Of a stretch of DNA of 64,000 bases, positions 17,367 through 26,800 are shown piece by piece. Below the pieces are notes generated by a model, which saw only the letters and a list, made by a program, of their open reading frames with translations, did no database searches and was not told the DNA's origin. Positions within the stretch are counted from its first letter, which is position 1, and each line of letters starts with the position of its first letter. The stretch comes from Dyadobacter fermentans. Its GTDB lineage: Bacteria; Bacteroidota; Bacteroidia; Cytophagales; Spirosomataceae. The position numbers and the translations under genes are program-made. The stretch lies in NCBI RefSeq assembly GCF_019924045.1, contig NZ_JAHXBN010000001.1:458767-522766 (forward strand), read 5' to 3'.

Positions 17367-17642
17367 TCAATGCACCTCTGCTGAAATGCCTCTCCGGCAT
17401 ATTTCGTTGCGCATCCCCGCCAGCTCTTCAAAGGAACCTTCCTTGACGGAGCATTTCCCTTTATAGTGGATAATGATCGTGCATTGTTCCGCTTGCTCAT
17501 TGCTATGACCGCAAACTTCAATCAGCGTATCGATCACCCAATCGAAGGTATTCACGTCGTCATTGTAGATAATCAGCTTTTTAATGTCCGTATCTACGGT
17601 TTCTTCCAGAATTTCCAGCTCTGTTTCTGTGAGCGCTTGCAT
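17367..17642 (-). CDS. clpS: ATP-dependent Clp protease adaptor ClpS
   Basis: ClpS delivers N-degron substrates to the ClpA/ClpC unfoldase. From the ATG at 17642 the protein has 91 residues; three more codons back to a TTG at 17651 are not needed. The core KKLIIYNDDVNTFDWVIDTL holds the N-D-D pocket that reads the N-terminal residue, and EQAEQCTIIIHYKGKCSVKEG matches the C-terminal half of the family. It lies upstream of recR in the same direction. Confidence 0.93.
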   Translation of the reverse strand: MQALTETELEILEETVDTDIKKLIIYNDDVNTFDWVIDTLIEVCGHSNEQAEQCTIIIHYKGKCSVKEGSFEELAGMRNEICRRGISAEVH

Positions 17643-17748
17643 AACAACCAAATTTCTGTTTGATTAGCAAATCTAATTAAAAACGGAAACTATCCGAAGC
17701 TTTTAAGCGCCTTTTAATCCACTCCTGAATCCTCAAATACCCACTTTA

Positions 17749-19215
17749 ATGAACCCTTATATTTCCCTGCTGATACTGGTAGTTTATTTTGGAATGCTGA
17801 TCACGGTGTCCATTTTCACTTCCAGGGGCGCGGATACCAATACTTTTTTTACCGCCAACCGGCAGTCGCCATGGTACCTGGTGGCATTCGGTATGATCGG
17901 TACTTCGCTGTCGGGTGTTACGTTCGTGTCTGTGCCGGGCGCGGTCGCGAATATCCAGTTTTCCTATTTCCAGGTGGTGATCGGTTATATTCTGGGGTAT
18001 TTTGTGATAGGTACGGTGTTGATGCCGCTCTACTACCGGCTGAACCTCATTTCAATCTATTCTTACCTCGAACAACGTTTCGGATTCTGGTCCTATAAAA
18101 CGGGTTCGGGCTTTTTCCTGCTCTCGCGCACGGTGGGGTCGGCTGTGCGCCTGTACGTGGCTGCGCAGGTATTGCAGCTCGCATTGTTTAAACCGCTGGG
18201 CGTACCGTTTGAAGTGGCGGTGGCGATCACCATATTCCTGATCTGGATTTATACATTTAAAGGAGGTGTTAAAACGATCATCGTGACGGACACGCTGCAA
18301 ACTTTTTTCCTCATTACGGCTGTCGTGCTGACGATCGTGCTCGTTTCCAGCGAGCTGAATCTGAATGGGGTCGGCGATATCTGGACGACGGTTCAGAAAA
18401 GCGGGTATTCACAGATCTTTTATTGGGATACCAACGATCCCAAAAACTTCTTCAAACAGTTTTTTGCCGGGGTGTTCATTGCGATTGTGATGACGGGCCT
18501 CGACCAGGACCTTATGCAGAAGAACCTGACTTGCAAGAACATTGGAGAAGCACAGAAGAACATGTTCTGGTTTGTGGTAGTGCTCGTGATCGTAAACTTC
18601 CTGTTTCTGTCGCTTGGCGCATTGCTTTACGTATATGCAGAGGCGCAAGGCATACCTGCGACCGCGAAAACGGACGATTTCTATCCGATGCTCGCATTGA
18701 ACCACCTCGGATTGGTGGTGGGGATAACGTTCCTGCTCGGGATTACCGCGGCTACCTATGCCAGCTCCGATTCGGCGCTTACCGCATTGACGACCGCATT
18801 CTGTATCGATTTCATGAATATTGAGAAACGTCCGGAAGAAAAGCGGACGTCGATCAAATTCTGGGTGCATGTGGGCTTCTCGGTGATATTCTACCTGGTG
18901 ATCCTGATATTTAACCGGATGAACAATAAGGAGGTAATCACGGCGGTATTCGATCTGGCCGGTTATACCTACGGGCCGCTGCTTGGGTTGTTCGCTTTCG
19001 GCGCGTTCCTGAAACGGCCGGTGAAAGACCGCTTCGTGCCGTTCGTCTGCATTCTGGCCCCGATATTGACCTACATTATCAACGACCATTCCGCCGAATG
19101 GTTTAATGGCTACAAGTTTGGATTTGAACGTCTCATTATCAATGGGTTAATAACGTTCATTGGCCTCTGGCTCCTTCATGATCGCGAAGGAAAACGGTAT
19201 GTGCCGCAAGGCTAA
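17749..19215 (+). CDS. sodium:solute symporter (SSS family)
   Basis: The 488-residue inner-membrane protein has about 13 hydrophobic helices and an SSS-family sequence: FFTANRQSPWYLVAFGMIGT with SLSGVTFVSVPG early on, GGVKTIIVTDTLQTFFL in the middle, and ATYASSDSALTALTTAFCIDF, whose Ser/Thr residues fit the sodium site. It should import a small solute such as a sugar, amino acid or carboxylate with Na+. The neighbours do not point to a substrate. A terminator follows at 19251. Confidence 0.92.
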   Translation: MNPYISLLILVVYFGMLITVSIFTSRGADTNTFFTANRQSPWYLVAFGMIGTSLSGVTFVSVPGAVANIQFSYFQVVIGYILGYFVIGTVLMPLYYRLNLISIYSYLEQRFGFWSYKTGSGFFLLSRTVGSAVRLYVAAQVLQLALFKPLGVPFEVAVAITIFLIWIYTFKGGVKTIIVTDTLQTFFLITAVVLTIVLVSSELNLNGVGDIWTTVQKSGYSQIFYWDTNDPKNFFKQFFAGVFIAIVMTGLDQDLMQKNLTCKNIGEAQKNMFWFVVVLVIVNFLFLSLGALLYVYAEAQGIPATAKTDDFYPMLALNHLGLVVGITFLLGITAATYASSDSALTALTTAFCIDFMNIEKRPEEKRTSIKFWVHVGFSVIFYLVILIFNRMNNKEVITAVFDLAGYTYGPLLGLFAFGAFLKRPVKDRFVPFVCILAPILTYIINDHSAEWFNGYKFGFERLIINGLITFIGLWLLHDREGKRYVPQG

Positions 19216-19250
19216 ATAGCCGTCGCATTATTCTGATTATTCTGATATTC

Positions 19251-19288
19251 AAAAACCCTCGGAACGGTTACACAATTCGAGGGTTTTT
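19251..19288 (+). terminator. terminator of the symporter gene
   Basis: An 11-bp stem (19251-19261 with 19278-19288), which starts with five A and ends in a six-T run, closes 35 nt after the symporter stop. Confidence 0.83.
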
Positions 19289-19414
19289 TCTTGCATATAT
19301 TCAAAAAAATCTTAACTTTCTGATAAAATCAGGCGTGTAATTCATGCCACCTGATGGATGTTTTGTTGAAAGATTGAGTTCGGTTATTTATTTAACAAAC
19401 TAAACTTTTGCAGT

Positions 19415-19987
19415 ATGAAAACACTGTCAGTTATGTTACTAGGCATTGTCCTTTTTGTTTCCTGCAAGGATAAAGCCGCAGAAGAGGAAGCTGCCCGTCA
19501 GGCTAACCTCGAAAAGGAAAAACAAGCCATTAAAGCAGTCATAGAGAATGAAACGAAGTCGTTTTTCGCCCGGGATTTCAATGCCTGGAAATCGAATTAC
19601 GCACAAACCGATTATGCCTTTCAGGCTTGGAGTAATGATGACGGTACTTTCGATTCCAACGTAGGTTGGGCGGATATCAATAAGCAGGTCGGCAAGTATA
19701 TTGCCGCCAACCCCGAACCGGTATCCAGCCACCCGATCGTAGAGCGGAAAAATATGATTTTCAAGTTTTATGACGACGACGTGGCCTATCTTACGTGGGA
19801 CCAGTTCAATAGTGACAAATCCGAAAAGAATTTTCACCACAGCAAAGAGGTGAGGCTGCTCGAAAAGATCAATGGAGAATGGAAAATCGTATGCGTGTCG
19901 GCATTCTGGGATTATCGTCACCCGATACCCGCCAGCAGGCTGCCGATGATTCAGAAAATTGCGAATGAAAGCAGAGGGAAAATTTAA
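19415..19987 (+). CDS. lipoprotein with an NTF2/SnoaL-like domain
   Basis: The 190-residue protein has a lipoprotein signal (MKTLSVMLLGIVLFVSC, lipidated Cys17), a charged helical linker (EEEAARQANLEKEKQAIKAV) and a domain of about 140 residues with NETKSFFARDFNAWKSNYAQ, YLTWDQFNSD and EVRLLEKINGEWKIVCVSAFW. The last segment is the closing strand pattern of NTF2-like (DUF4440/SnoaL) cone folds. These often bind small ligands; no catalytic residue can be assigned. It stands alone between two terminators. Confidence 0.75.
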   Translation: MKTLSVMLLGIVLFVSCKDKAAEEEAARQANLEKEKQAIKAVIENETKSFFARDFNAWKSNYAQTDYAFQAWSNDDGTFDSNVGWADINKQVGKYIAANPEPVSSHPIVERKNMIFKFYDDDVAYLTWDQFNSDKSEKNFHHSKEVRLLEKINGEWKIVCVSAFWDYRHPIPASRLPMIQKIANESRGKI

Positions 19988-20128
19988 ACCGTGCAACCTG
20001 CGTGCCGTTTCAAAGCGTTCGGTTTCAGGCACAAATGTTCGGTTCTGAACAACCAGCTATCGGGCACGAAGTTGCAGAAAAAAATCGAAAATAAATGTAA
20101 GCTGCTCGTCATCAGTGTATTAAAAGTT

Positions 20129-20180
20129 GGATGTGCTATAAACTGGTTCGTTAAAATCAGTTTTGGCACATCCTTTTTTT
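20129..20180 (+). terminator. terminator of the NTF2-like lipoprotein gene
   Basis: The outer stem GGATGTGC/GCACATCC (20129-20136 and 20166-20173) and an inner AACTG/CAGTT stem are followed by seven T. It lies about 140 nt after the stop codon, an unusually long 3' leader-like tail. Confidence 0.8.
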
Positions 20181-20234
20181 ATTTAAAGTCAACTGTGCGA
20201 TTGTACAGAACCAAACTTTAAATACTTATTAGCC

Positions 20235-20633
20235 ATGAAAATCTCCATTGTTTCCATCCTGACCAGCGCCTTTGCGCTCACCTTGTCTTTCACATCTTTT
20301 GCGGCTGACAAAAAGAAAAACAAAGAAGAAAAAGAGACCGCCGGTGTGGTCGCTTTCGACGCAGCATTGTACAAAATCGGTGATACCAATAAGGTACGGT
20401 TGTCGGTCGACAAAAATGCCAATGAAAGACTGCGTGTGGTTCTGAAAGACAAAGCAGGTAAGATTTATTACTCGGAAGTGTTCAACGAACGTGACACCAA
20501 ATATCGCCGCGTGTTTAACCTCGACGAAATGACCGATGGAACTTACTATTTTGAGCTGTCCCACAAGAAGGACAAAAAAGTAAAGGAAGTGAATATTGAA
20601 AGCACCAGCTCCAAAATGATCTCGCTGCAATGA
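20235..20633 (+). CDS. small exported protein of unknown function
   Basis: The 132-residue precursor has a Sec signal peptide (about residues 1-23, ending TSFAA) and a Lys/Glu-rich linker (DKKKNKEEKE). The mature domain of about 90 residues looks all-beta: NKVRLSVDKNANERLRVVLKD, KIYYSEVFNERDTKYRRVFNL, TYYFELSHKKDKKVKEVNI. The order resembles the small beta-sandwich (DUF3244 or T9SS-type) domains common in Bacteroidota, but it lacks the sorting-domain motifs. No function can be given. A bidirectional terminator follows 14 nt on. Confidence 0.7.
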   Translation: MKISIVSILTSAFALTLSFTSFAADKKKNKEEKETAGVVAFDAALYKIGDTNKVRLSVDKNANERLRVVLKDKAGKIYYSEVFNERDTKYRRVFNLDEMTDGTYYFELSHKKDKKVKEVNIESTSSKMISLQ

Positions 20634-20646
20634 GCACCGAACCCAT

Positions 20647-20680
20647 AAAAAATCCCGGTCTCGCCAGACCGGGATTTTTT
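20647..20680. terminator. bidirectional terminator
   Basis: A perfect 15-bp stem (20647-20661 and 20666-20680, loop CGCC) starts with six A and ends with six T. It serves the small exported protein gene on the plus strand and the long galE-to-ATL operon on the minus strand. Confidence 0.93.
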
Positions 20681-20683
20681 ATG

Positions 20684-21016
20684 TTAATGCAATTCCTTTT
20701 CGGGGTCCCAGAAGCATTGCTCCCAGTTGACGATGCGGTTGTTTTCGACCTTTACGCCCTCACTTTCGAGCCGTTCCTGCATGGTAGTAGGTGTCTCGAA
20801 CAGCTGGCTGGCGCTGAGTTCCCCGGTTTTGTTCACGACGCGGTGTGCCGGTATGCCTTGCTCTTGATAACTGCTGCCCATTGCCCAGCCGACCATTCTT
20901 GCACCTCGTTTGTTGCCAAGATAGGCGGCAATGGCCCCATAGGAAGTCGCACGGCCTGCGGGGATTTGCCTTACCACGTCATAAACGTCATTGAAAAAGT
21001 CATTTCCCTTTTTCAT
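20684..21016 (-). CDS. alkyltransferase-like protein (ATL), MGMT family without catalytic Cys
   Basis: The 110-residue protein (start ATG at 21016) is the DNA-binding domain of O6-alkylguanine transferases: [20 protein letters not shown], the arginine-finger segment GARMVGWAM, then [13 protein letters not shown]. The position of the acceptor cysteine in PCHRV is Ala57 here, so it cannot take up an alkyl group. ATL proteins instead bind O6-alkylguanine, flip it out and hand the site to nucleotide excision repair. It overlaps the end of the DUF3109 gene by 17 nt and is last in its operon. Confidence 0.9.
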   Translation of the reverse strand: MKKGNDFFNDVYDVVRQIPAGRATSYGAIAAYLGNKRGARMVGWAMGSSYQEQGIPAHRVVNKTGELSASQLFETPTTMQERLESEGVKVENNRIVNWEQCFWDPEKELH

Positions 21017-21599
21017 GCTCGTTTGCGCGGGCTTGTTGTCTCTCGTCGATTTCTTCGGAAAGCTGGCGATACCAATCCTCTCCGTATGCACGGATCAGCG
21101 GGTCTTTGAGGAATTTGTAAACCGGGACTTTTAATTGCTGGCCCAGGCTGCAAGCAGGGCTGCATATTTCCCACCGGTCGTAATTAAGCGCGTGGTACTG
21201 CTCGTATTTCGTAACCCTGATCGGGTACAAATGGCAGGAAAGCGGTTTTTTATAGCTGATCTTGCCATCGTTGTATGCTTCTTCGATGCCGCATTTGAGA
21301 ATGCCTTTCTGGTCGTAGATCGCGTAGGCGCATTCGCGGCCGTTGATGATCGGTGTTACATAGTCCCCGTCCCAGTCCTTGGTCCAGGTACCTTCGGCGG
21401 CGATAACCTTTTTGCCGGCTTCGGTCAGGTAGGGTTCTACTTCGGGATAAATCTCATCGAGAATCGCGAGCTCATCCTCATCCAACGGGGCACCAGAGTC
21501 CCCTTCCACACAACATGCACCCTTGCATTTGTCCAGGTTACAGACAAATTCCTGGTCTTCGATGTCGTCGCTAATGCACGTATTTTCAATGAGAATCAT
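21000..21599 (-). CDS. cysteine-rich DUF3109 protein
   Basis: The 199-residue cytoplasmic protein carries [20 protein letters not shown] near its start, then [37 protein letters not shown] and CSPACSLG. The Cys pattern matches DUF3109, a relative of the CxxCxxxCC (YkgJ-type) metal-binding proteins, so it probably binds zinc or an iron-sulfur cluster. The role is unknown. It is 12 nt after the LysM transglycosylase gene and overlaps the ATL gene. Confidence 0.85.
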   Translation of the reverse strand: MILIENTCISDDIEDQEFVCNLDKCKGACCVEGDSGAPLDEDELAILDEIYPEVEPYLTEAGKKVIAAEGTWTKDWDGDYVTPIINGRECAYAIYDQKGILKCGIEEAYNDGKISYKKPLSCHLYPIRVTKYEQYHALNYDRWEICSPACSLGQQLKVPVYKFLKDPLIRAYGEDWYRQLSEEIDERQQARANEHEKGK

Positions 21600-21611
21600 A
21601 ATCGGAACAGC

Positions 21612-24125
21612 TTATTGCTGAGGTATTTTAAGTTTTTGTCCCACCATAACACTGTTTCCGGACATATTGTTTAATTTCTTGATATCATCCACACTGGTAT
21701 GGTAAGTTTGGGCAATGCGGAAAAGGGTTTCACCTGGTGCGACGGTATGTGTCTGGGAACCTGAGGGCTGGCTTGCAGCCTCCGATTCGCCACCTTCACC
21801 TTTTTTTACACGTAGTTTCTGACCTGATTTCAGGCGGTCAGAATCACTCAGGTTATTCAAGTCGAGTAGCTCCTTAATGGAGATACCGTAAGCTTTTGAA
21901 ATGCTGTAATAGGTTTGTCCGCTCTGAACTGTATGGAATTCACTGCCCGGCGTGGCAGCAAGCCTGGTTTCTTCCTTGATCTCCTCCGGTGTTTTGAAAG
22001 TCGAAGCGGGAGCAGGGCGTTCCACTGCAACTTTGGCCGGCGCGGCTTCTTCACCCGATTTCGACACCAGTAGACGCTGGCCTGATACCAGGCGGCTTTG
22101 CGCAGAGCGGTTGTTGATTGTCAGCAATTCGCGCAACGATAGGTTGTATTTGCTTGCAATGCCGAAATACGTATCACCTGGCTGCACGGTATGATAGGCT
22201 GGTGCTGTTGAGGCAATAGCTGTGTTTTTTTCTTCGCTGTTGCTCCAACGTGCAGGTTCAGCTTCTTTCTTCGCCGGGGCTTCGTTTTCTCCTTCTGCTG
22301 CGCGTTCTGCACGCATACGGGTGTATACGGAGCCGGATGATGCCGTCGTACGCGTAGTGTTCGGCGTTACAACTTTACCAGGCGCATTGGATTTGCCCGC
22401 CGGTTTTTCGTCTTCTGCCGATTTGAAAGTGCTATTGGTATCGTCCTGGGTGATGATCACCACGCGATCGTTGGTGTTGGCAGCCGTAGGCGCGGATGTT
22501 GCTGCACCTGACGTTTTGCCGGATGGCTTATAGAGCCCGGCAGCAGTTCCCGCTGTTTTACCGGCTGATGTAGCGGTATTAGCAGGGGTTGCGGCTGGCT
22601 CAGTTTCCTTAGCTGCACCGTTTTCACTTTTTTCAACTAAAACCGGGGTGTATTTCTTACGTCCGGAAGCATTACTCGGGATGTTGTTGTTGGACGCTGC
22701 CGGTGATGTTGTTGCCGAGGCAGGTGTTTTCTGCGGAACAACCGAGGTGCCGGCCGCCGCGATAATTGAGTCTTTTTTAGCGGGAGCAGTAGGCTGCGGT
22801 GGAGCGATAATCTCTATTGGCTGCTTGCGTGGACGTTTCTTGTTCAGGAAAAGTACCTGGCCGGTCTGGATAGGGTAGTTGCGGCTGGTAGTACGGTTGA
22901 ACTTCAAAAGACTCACCAAACGAATGCCATATTGCTGTGACACGCTCAGCCACGTATCGCCGGGACGTGCCACGTGCGAGGGTGCACTTGCCTTCTTGTG
23001 CTTGCGCGAGAGGTAGTATACCTGGCCCGGAACAAGCGGCATGTCTGCAAGCAGGTCGTTGTAACGCATGAAACGGGGCGTGCGAATGCCTGCGGCTTTG
23101 GCCAGTGTTTTAGGCTTGTCGCCAGCGCGGGCTTCGATACCCGGCAAGCCGTTGATTTCGTAAAGTGTGGGTGAATTAGGCTCTTTCAGCTGAACAGCGG
23201 ATTTCTTCAACACGGGATAACCGGTGTCTTCATAAACGGAAGCAACGGCAGTCTGGCGGGGAGGCAATGCAAGCTTTTCGCGAACGGACGCCACCTGATC
23301 TACCGGTACCGGCAATGTAATCAGATACTCACGGTCGTCGGGGATTTTGTCGTCGTTAAGCCATCTGTTATGGCTTTTCAGTTCCGAGGCAGGGACATTC
23401 AACGATCTGGCAATTTCATCGAGTGATTGGCCTTTGCCATAATCCGACTCCATCAAAATGTACGCATTGGGGGATTTATAGCGCTCAATCCCCGATTCTA
23501 ATGCAATTTTATGTGCAAAAAAGCGGAGCATATAACGGTCGGTTTTGCCTGTGAGCGTCACCTCGCGTGCGTATGCCCAGTTTGCAGGAACCACTTTTTT
23601 TACACCGCCTGCACCTTGATAATAGGAATACAAAGTCGTTACCCAGTTGTTGAACTGCTGGTTGTTCTTTTTCAGATACCATGCAGCGGCATGTGTGGAG
23701 GAGCTGATATTCTTTCTTTCATCCACATCATTATCCACACGGAGGTTCAATTCGCGTGCTGTTTCGGGTTTGAACTGCCAGTAGCCTACCGCATTGGAGC
23801 TCGAAACCACATCCGGGCGGAAAGAGCTTTCCTGAACGGCCAGGTATTTGAAGTCGATAGGAACTTCCTCGTCCATGAGAATACCCTCCACGATAGGGAA
23901 GTGCATAATGGCGCGGTCCATTTTTTCCTCCCAAAACTTTCTGTTCGACATCAGACTTTTGACGTCTTCCTCGATGATATCCTGTGCGCCGCGGTCGAAC
24001 TTGACGGTGATACCACCGAAGGAGACGCTGGACGGGATTTCGGGAGCCTGCGCAAAAGCTGCATGGGCGGTTAGCAGCAGGACGATAACAAAAGAGATGA
24101 TGTTGTTAGTGGAAGTTCTGGCCAT
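21612..24125 (-). CDS. lytic transglycosylase with LysM repeats (MltD-like)
   Basis: The 837-residue exported protein cleaves peptidoglycan between MurNAc and GlcNAc. After a signal peptide (about residues 1-25) comes a GH23 SLT domain, with YLAVQESSF giving the catalytic Glu99, then NAVGYWQFKPETAREL and TTLYSYYQGAGGV. A LysM-like segment lies near residues 230-275 and a clear LysM near 375-425 (ARPGDTWLSVSQQYG). A low-complexity Ala/Thr/Pro-rich linker of about 200 residues follows, then three C-terminal LysM domains (HTVQPGDTYFGIASKY, HTVQSGQTYYSISKAY, HTVAPGETLFRIAQTY). The linker is unusually long for MltD. Confidence 0.93.
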   Translation of the reverse strand: MARTSTNNIISFVIVLLLTAHAAFAQAPEIPSSVSFGGITVKFDRGAQDIIEEDVKSLMSNRKFWEEKMDRAIMHFPIVEGILMDEEVPIDFKYLAVQESSFRPDVVSSSNAVGYWQFKPETARELNLRVDNDVDERKNISSSTHAAAWYLKKNNQQFNNWVTTLYSYYQGAGGVKKVVPANWAYAREVTLTGKTDRYMLRFFAHKIALESGIERYKSPNAYILMESDYGKGQSLDEIARSLNVPASELKSHNRWLNDDKIPDDREYLITLPVPVDQVASVREKLALPPRQTAVASVYEDTGYPVLKKSAVQLKEPNSPTLYEINGLPGIEARAGDKPKTLAKAAGIRTPRFMRYNDLLADMPLVPGQVYYLSRKHKKASAPSHVARPGDTWLSVSQQYGIRLVSLLKFNRTTSRNYPIQTGQVLFLNKKRPRKQPIEIIAPPQPTAPAKKDSIIAAAGTSVVPQKTPASATTSPAASNNNIPSNASGRKKYTPVLVEKSENGAAKETEPAATPANTATSAGKTAGTAAGLYKPSGKTSGAATSAPTAANTNDRVVIITQDDTNSTFKSAEDEKPAGKSNAPGKVVTPNTTRTTASSGSVYTRMRAERAAEGENEAPAKKEAEPARWSNSEEKNTAIASTAPAYHTVQPGDTYFGIASKYNLSLRELLTINNRSAQSRLVSGQRLLVSKSGEEAAPAKVAVERPAPASTFKTPEEIKEETRLAATPGSEFHTVQSGQTYYSISKAYGISIKELLDLNNLSDSDRLKSGQKLRVKKGEGGESEAASQPSGSQTHTVAPGETLFRIAQTYHTSVDDIKKLNNMSGNSVMVGQKLKIPQQ

Positions 24126-24158
24126 AAAAAAGGTAAATGGTCGCCTGACTATTGAGTA

Positions 24159-24800
24159 CTATAATTTCTGAAGAATCATCAATCCGTCGCGGATTGGTAG
24201 CAGCAAGTTGGAAACCCGTGGATCTTCGTGTACCATCCGGTTGAAATCCAGCAATGCCTGCGTGTCTTTGTCAATCTTTTTCAACTGCTGCACGACTTTG
24301 CCGCTCCATAGCACATTGTCGGCTATCAGGAAGCCCCCTGTGCGGGTTTTGTCGAGACAGAGGTTAAAGTAAGCAGAATAATTGATTTTATCCGCATCGA
24401 TGAACACGATGTCGAAAGTATCGGTGAGCGTCGGGATAATATCCAGCGCATTACCGATACGATAGTCGATCTGATCTTTGAAAGGCGTCTGGTCGAAATA
24501 GCGCCTGGTGAAACTTTCGAGCTCCTCGTTCACATCGATGGTGATGAGCTTGCCGCCGGGATTGAGCCCTTCACAAAGGCAAATGCCCGAGTAGCCCGTA
24601 TACGTGCCGATTTCCAGGATGCGGTCGGGCCGGATCATCCTGGAAATCATCGAAAGGAACCTTCCCTGCAAGTGCCCGGAGAGCATACGTGGGCTGAGAA
24701 TGTGCGCGTGTGTTTCCCTGTTAAGAGATTTCAGCAATGCATTCTCATCTTCCGTATGGGCCGCGGAATATTCTTCGATTTCCTCTACCAAAAACTTCAT
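24159..24800 (-). CDS. SAM-dependent O-methyltransferase (class I, family 3)
   Basis: The 213-residue cytoplasmic enzyme shows the SAM-binding motif ILEIGTYTGYSGICLCEGL, the acidic loop ITIDVNEELE and FDIVFIDADKINY, where the Asp residues bind a divalent metal as in catechol O-methyltransferase-type enzymes. DNVLWSGKVV is also typical. It lies between rfbA (38 nt upstream) and the lytic transglycosylase gene (33 nt downstream) in one run. The substrate could be a catechol or a sugar-linked phenol and is not evident. Confidence 0.9.
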   Translation of the reverse strand: MKFLVEEIEEYSAAHTEDENALLKSLNRETHAHILSPRMLSGHLQGRFLSMISRMIRPDRILEIGTYTGYSGICLCEGLNPGGKLITIDVNEELESFTRRYFDQTPFKDQIDYRIGNALDIIPTLTDTFDIVFIDADKINYSAYFNLCLDKTRTGGFLIADNVLWSGKVVQQLKKIDKDTQALLDFNRMVHEDPRVSNLLLPIRDGLMILQKL

Positions 24801-24838
24801 TCGAATATAATATGTGCTAATCCCGGTGCCGCCGCCTG

Positions 24839-25705
24839 TCAGGCATGGGCTACAATGCGTTCCAGATAAGTGCCGTAGCCGCTCTTTAAAAGAGGCCGGG
24901 CGATTTCACGCAATTGTTCTGCATTAATAAAGCCCATACGGTACGCGATCTCCTCAATGCAGCCTACTTTTAAGCCCTGGCGCTCTTCGATTACCTGAAC
25001 GAACTGCCCGGCTTGCATAAGCGATTGGAATGTACCCGTGTCGAGCCATGCCGTGCCGCGGTTGAGGACACCTACTTTCAATTTACCGCGTTCGAGGTAA
25101 ACCCGGTTTACATCCGTGATTTCGAGCTCGCCGCGTGGGGAAGGAGGGATTGTTTTGGCGATTTCCACAACATCGTTGTCATAGAAGTACAAGCCGGGAA
25201 CCGCATAGTTGGATTTTGGTTCAACGGGCTTCTCTTCAATAGAAATCACATGATTGTCTTTATCAAACTCTACAACGCCGTAACGCTCCGGATCGTGTAC
25301 CTGGTAGGCAAAGATCACGCCGCCGTCTGGGTCGTTGTTGGATTGGAGCAGGCTGGAAAGGCCCGATCCGTAGAAAATATTGTCGCCGAGGATCAACGCA
25401 ACTTTGTCGTCGCCGATGAATTCTTCACCAATGATGAATGCCTGCGCGAGACCATCGGGGCTCGGTTGCACGGCATAGCTGAACTGGCAACCCAGGCGGC
25501 TACCGTCGCCGAGGAGCTTCTCGAAATGCGGCAGGTCGTGCGGGGTCGAAATGATCAGGATTTCGCGAATGCCCGCCAGCATCAGGATCGATAGCGGGTA
25601 ATATATCATCGGCTTGTCGTAAACCGGCATGAGCTGCTTGCTTACCGCCAATGTAAGCGGGTGTAATCTCGTACCGGAACCGCCGGCCAGAATAATGCCT
25701 TTCAT
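24839..25705 (-). CDS. rfbA: glucose-1-phosphate thymidylyltransferase
   Basis: This 288-residue enzyme makes dTDP-glucose from glucose-1-phosphate and dTTP. The signature [11 protein letters not shown] is at residues 8-18, with [28 protein letters not shown] and [19 protein letters not shown] further on; length and motifs fit RmlA/RfbA. It lies 36 nt after rfbB in the same direction. The later genes of the dTDP-rhamnose route (rfbC, rfbD) are not in the window. Confidence 0.96.
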   Translation of the reverse strand: MKGIILAGGSGTRLHPLTLAVSKQLMPVYDKPMIYYPLSILMLAGIREILIISTPHDLPHFEKLLGDGSRLGCQFSYAVQPSPDGLAQAFIIGEEFIGDDKVALILGDNIFYGSGLSSLLQSNNDPDGGVIFAYQVHDPERYGVVEFDKDNHVISIEEKPVEPKSNYAVPGLYFYDNDVVEIAKTIPPSPRGELEITDVNRVYLERGKLKVGVLNRGTAWLDTGTFQSLMQAGQFVQVIEERQGLKVGCIEEIAYRMGFINAEQLREIARPLLKSGYGTYLERIVAHA

Positions 25706-25741
25706 AAACAGAGTTTCAATTGAGTAAAGAAATGGCCCGGA

Positions 25742-26797
25742 TTAACGATCCTGGTACATTTCGTCATAATATTTCTGGTAGTTGCCGGAGGTAACGTTGT
25801 TCAACCAGTCCTGATTCGAAAGATACCAGTCAACGGTTCTTTCCAGGCCTTCCGCAAACTGCAATGAAGGTTTCCAGCCCAGTTCTTCCGACAATTTGGT
25901 GGCGTCGATCGCGTAGCGCAGGTCGTGTCCCGCGCGGTCGGTCACGTAGGTGATCAGTTGCTCGCTTTCTCCTTCGCCACGGCCGAGCTTGCGGTCCATA
26001 ATGCTGCAAAGCAGGTGCACGAGGTCGATGTTTTTCCACTCGTTGTGGCCGCCGATATTATAGGTATCGCCATTGGCTCCCTTATGGAAAATCACATCGA
26101 TCGCGATCGCGTGGTCTTCCACGAACAACCAGTCACGGATATTTTCTCCTTTGCCGTAAACTGGAAGTGGTTTCTGCTGGATGATATTGTGGATCATCAG
26201 CGGGATCAGCTTCTCGGGGAAATGGTTCGGACCGTAGTTATTCGAGCAGTTTGAAATAACCACCGGAAGCTTGTAAGTATTGTGGTAAGCCCTTACGAAG
26301 TGATCGGAAGATGCCTTGGAAGCTGAATAGGGCGAACGTGGGTCATAACTGGTCGTTTCCACGAAGAATGTGCCCGGATCGTGCAGTTCACCGTACACTT
26401 CGTCGGTCGAAACGTGGTAAAAGCGACGGTCGCTGAAATCGTCTTTCCATGCTTTTTTAGCCGCATTCAGCAGATTTACCGTACCTACCACATTGGTCAT
26501 TACAAACGACATCGGATCGCTGATCGAACGGTCGACGTGGCTTTCCGCTGCGAGGTGTACCACGCCGTGGAAGTCATTGTCTGTGAAAAGCTTGTCGATA
26601 AATGCCGCGTCAACGATATCGCCTTTTACAAATGTGTAGTTCGGAGCGTTTTCCACGTCACGCAGGTTTTCGAGGTTACCTGCATAGGTGAGCGCGTCGA
26701 GGTTATATATATGATATTCCGGGTGAAAGTTGACAAACCGGCGAACCACATGTGAGCCGATAAAACCCGCTCCTCCCGTAATCAAGATTTTTTTCAT
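25742..26797 (-). CDS. rfbB: dTDP-glucose 4,6-dehydratase
   Basis: This 351-residue short-chain dehydrogenase/reductase-fold enzyme converts dTDP-glucose to dTDP-4-keto-6-deoxyglucose. NAD binding is seen in GGAGFIGSHVVRRF, and the active site in HVSTDEVYGEL (the Asp-Glu pair after Thr) and YSASKAS (the Tyr-xxx-Lys pair). SNNYGPNHFPEKLIP is family-specific. It starts 3 nt after galE, so the two are translationally close. Confidence 0.97.
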   Translation of the reverse strand: MKKILITGGAGFIGSHVVRRFVNFHPEYHIYNLDALTYAGNLENLRDVENAPNYTFVKGDIVDAAFIDKLFTDNDFHGVVHLAAESHVDRSISDPMSFVMTNVVGTVNLLNAAKKAWKDDFSDRRFYHVSTDEVYGELHDPGTFFVETTSYDPRSPYSASKASSDHFVRAYHNTYKLPVVISNCSNNYGPNHFPEKLIPLMIHNIIQQKPLPVYGKGENIRDWLFVEDHAIAIDVIFHKGANGDTYNIGGHNEWKNIDLVHLLCSIMDRKLGRGEGESEQLITYVTDRAGHDLRYAIDATKLSEELGWKPSLQFAEGLERTVDWYLSNQDWLNNVTSGNYQKYYDEMYQDR

Positions 26798-26800
26798 TTT

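Noticed and set aside
18409..19089. A 226-codon open frame opposite the sodium:solute symporter gene
   Set aside because: It lies fully inside a well-supported gene on the other strand and its translation is rich in Arg, His and Glu without motifs, as expected for a shadow frame.
20684..21091. Active O6-methylguanine-DNA methyltransferase
   Set aside because: The acceptor Cys is replaced by Ala in the PCHR motif, so it is called as an alkyltransferase-like protein. The longer start at 21091 is also rejected because the conserved domain begins at 21016.
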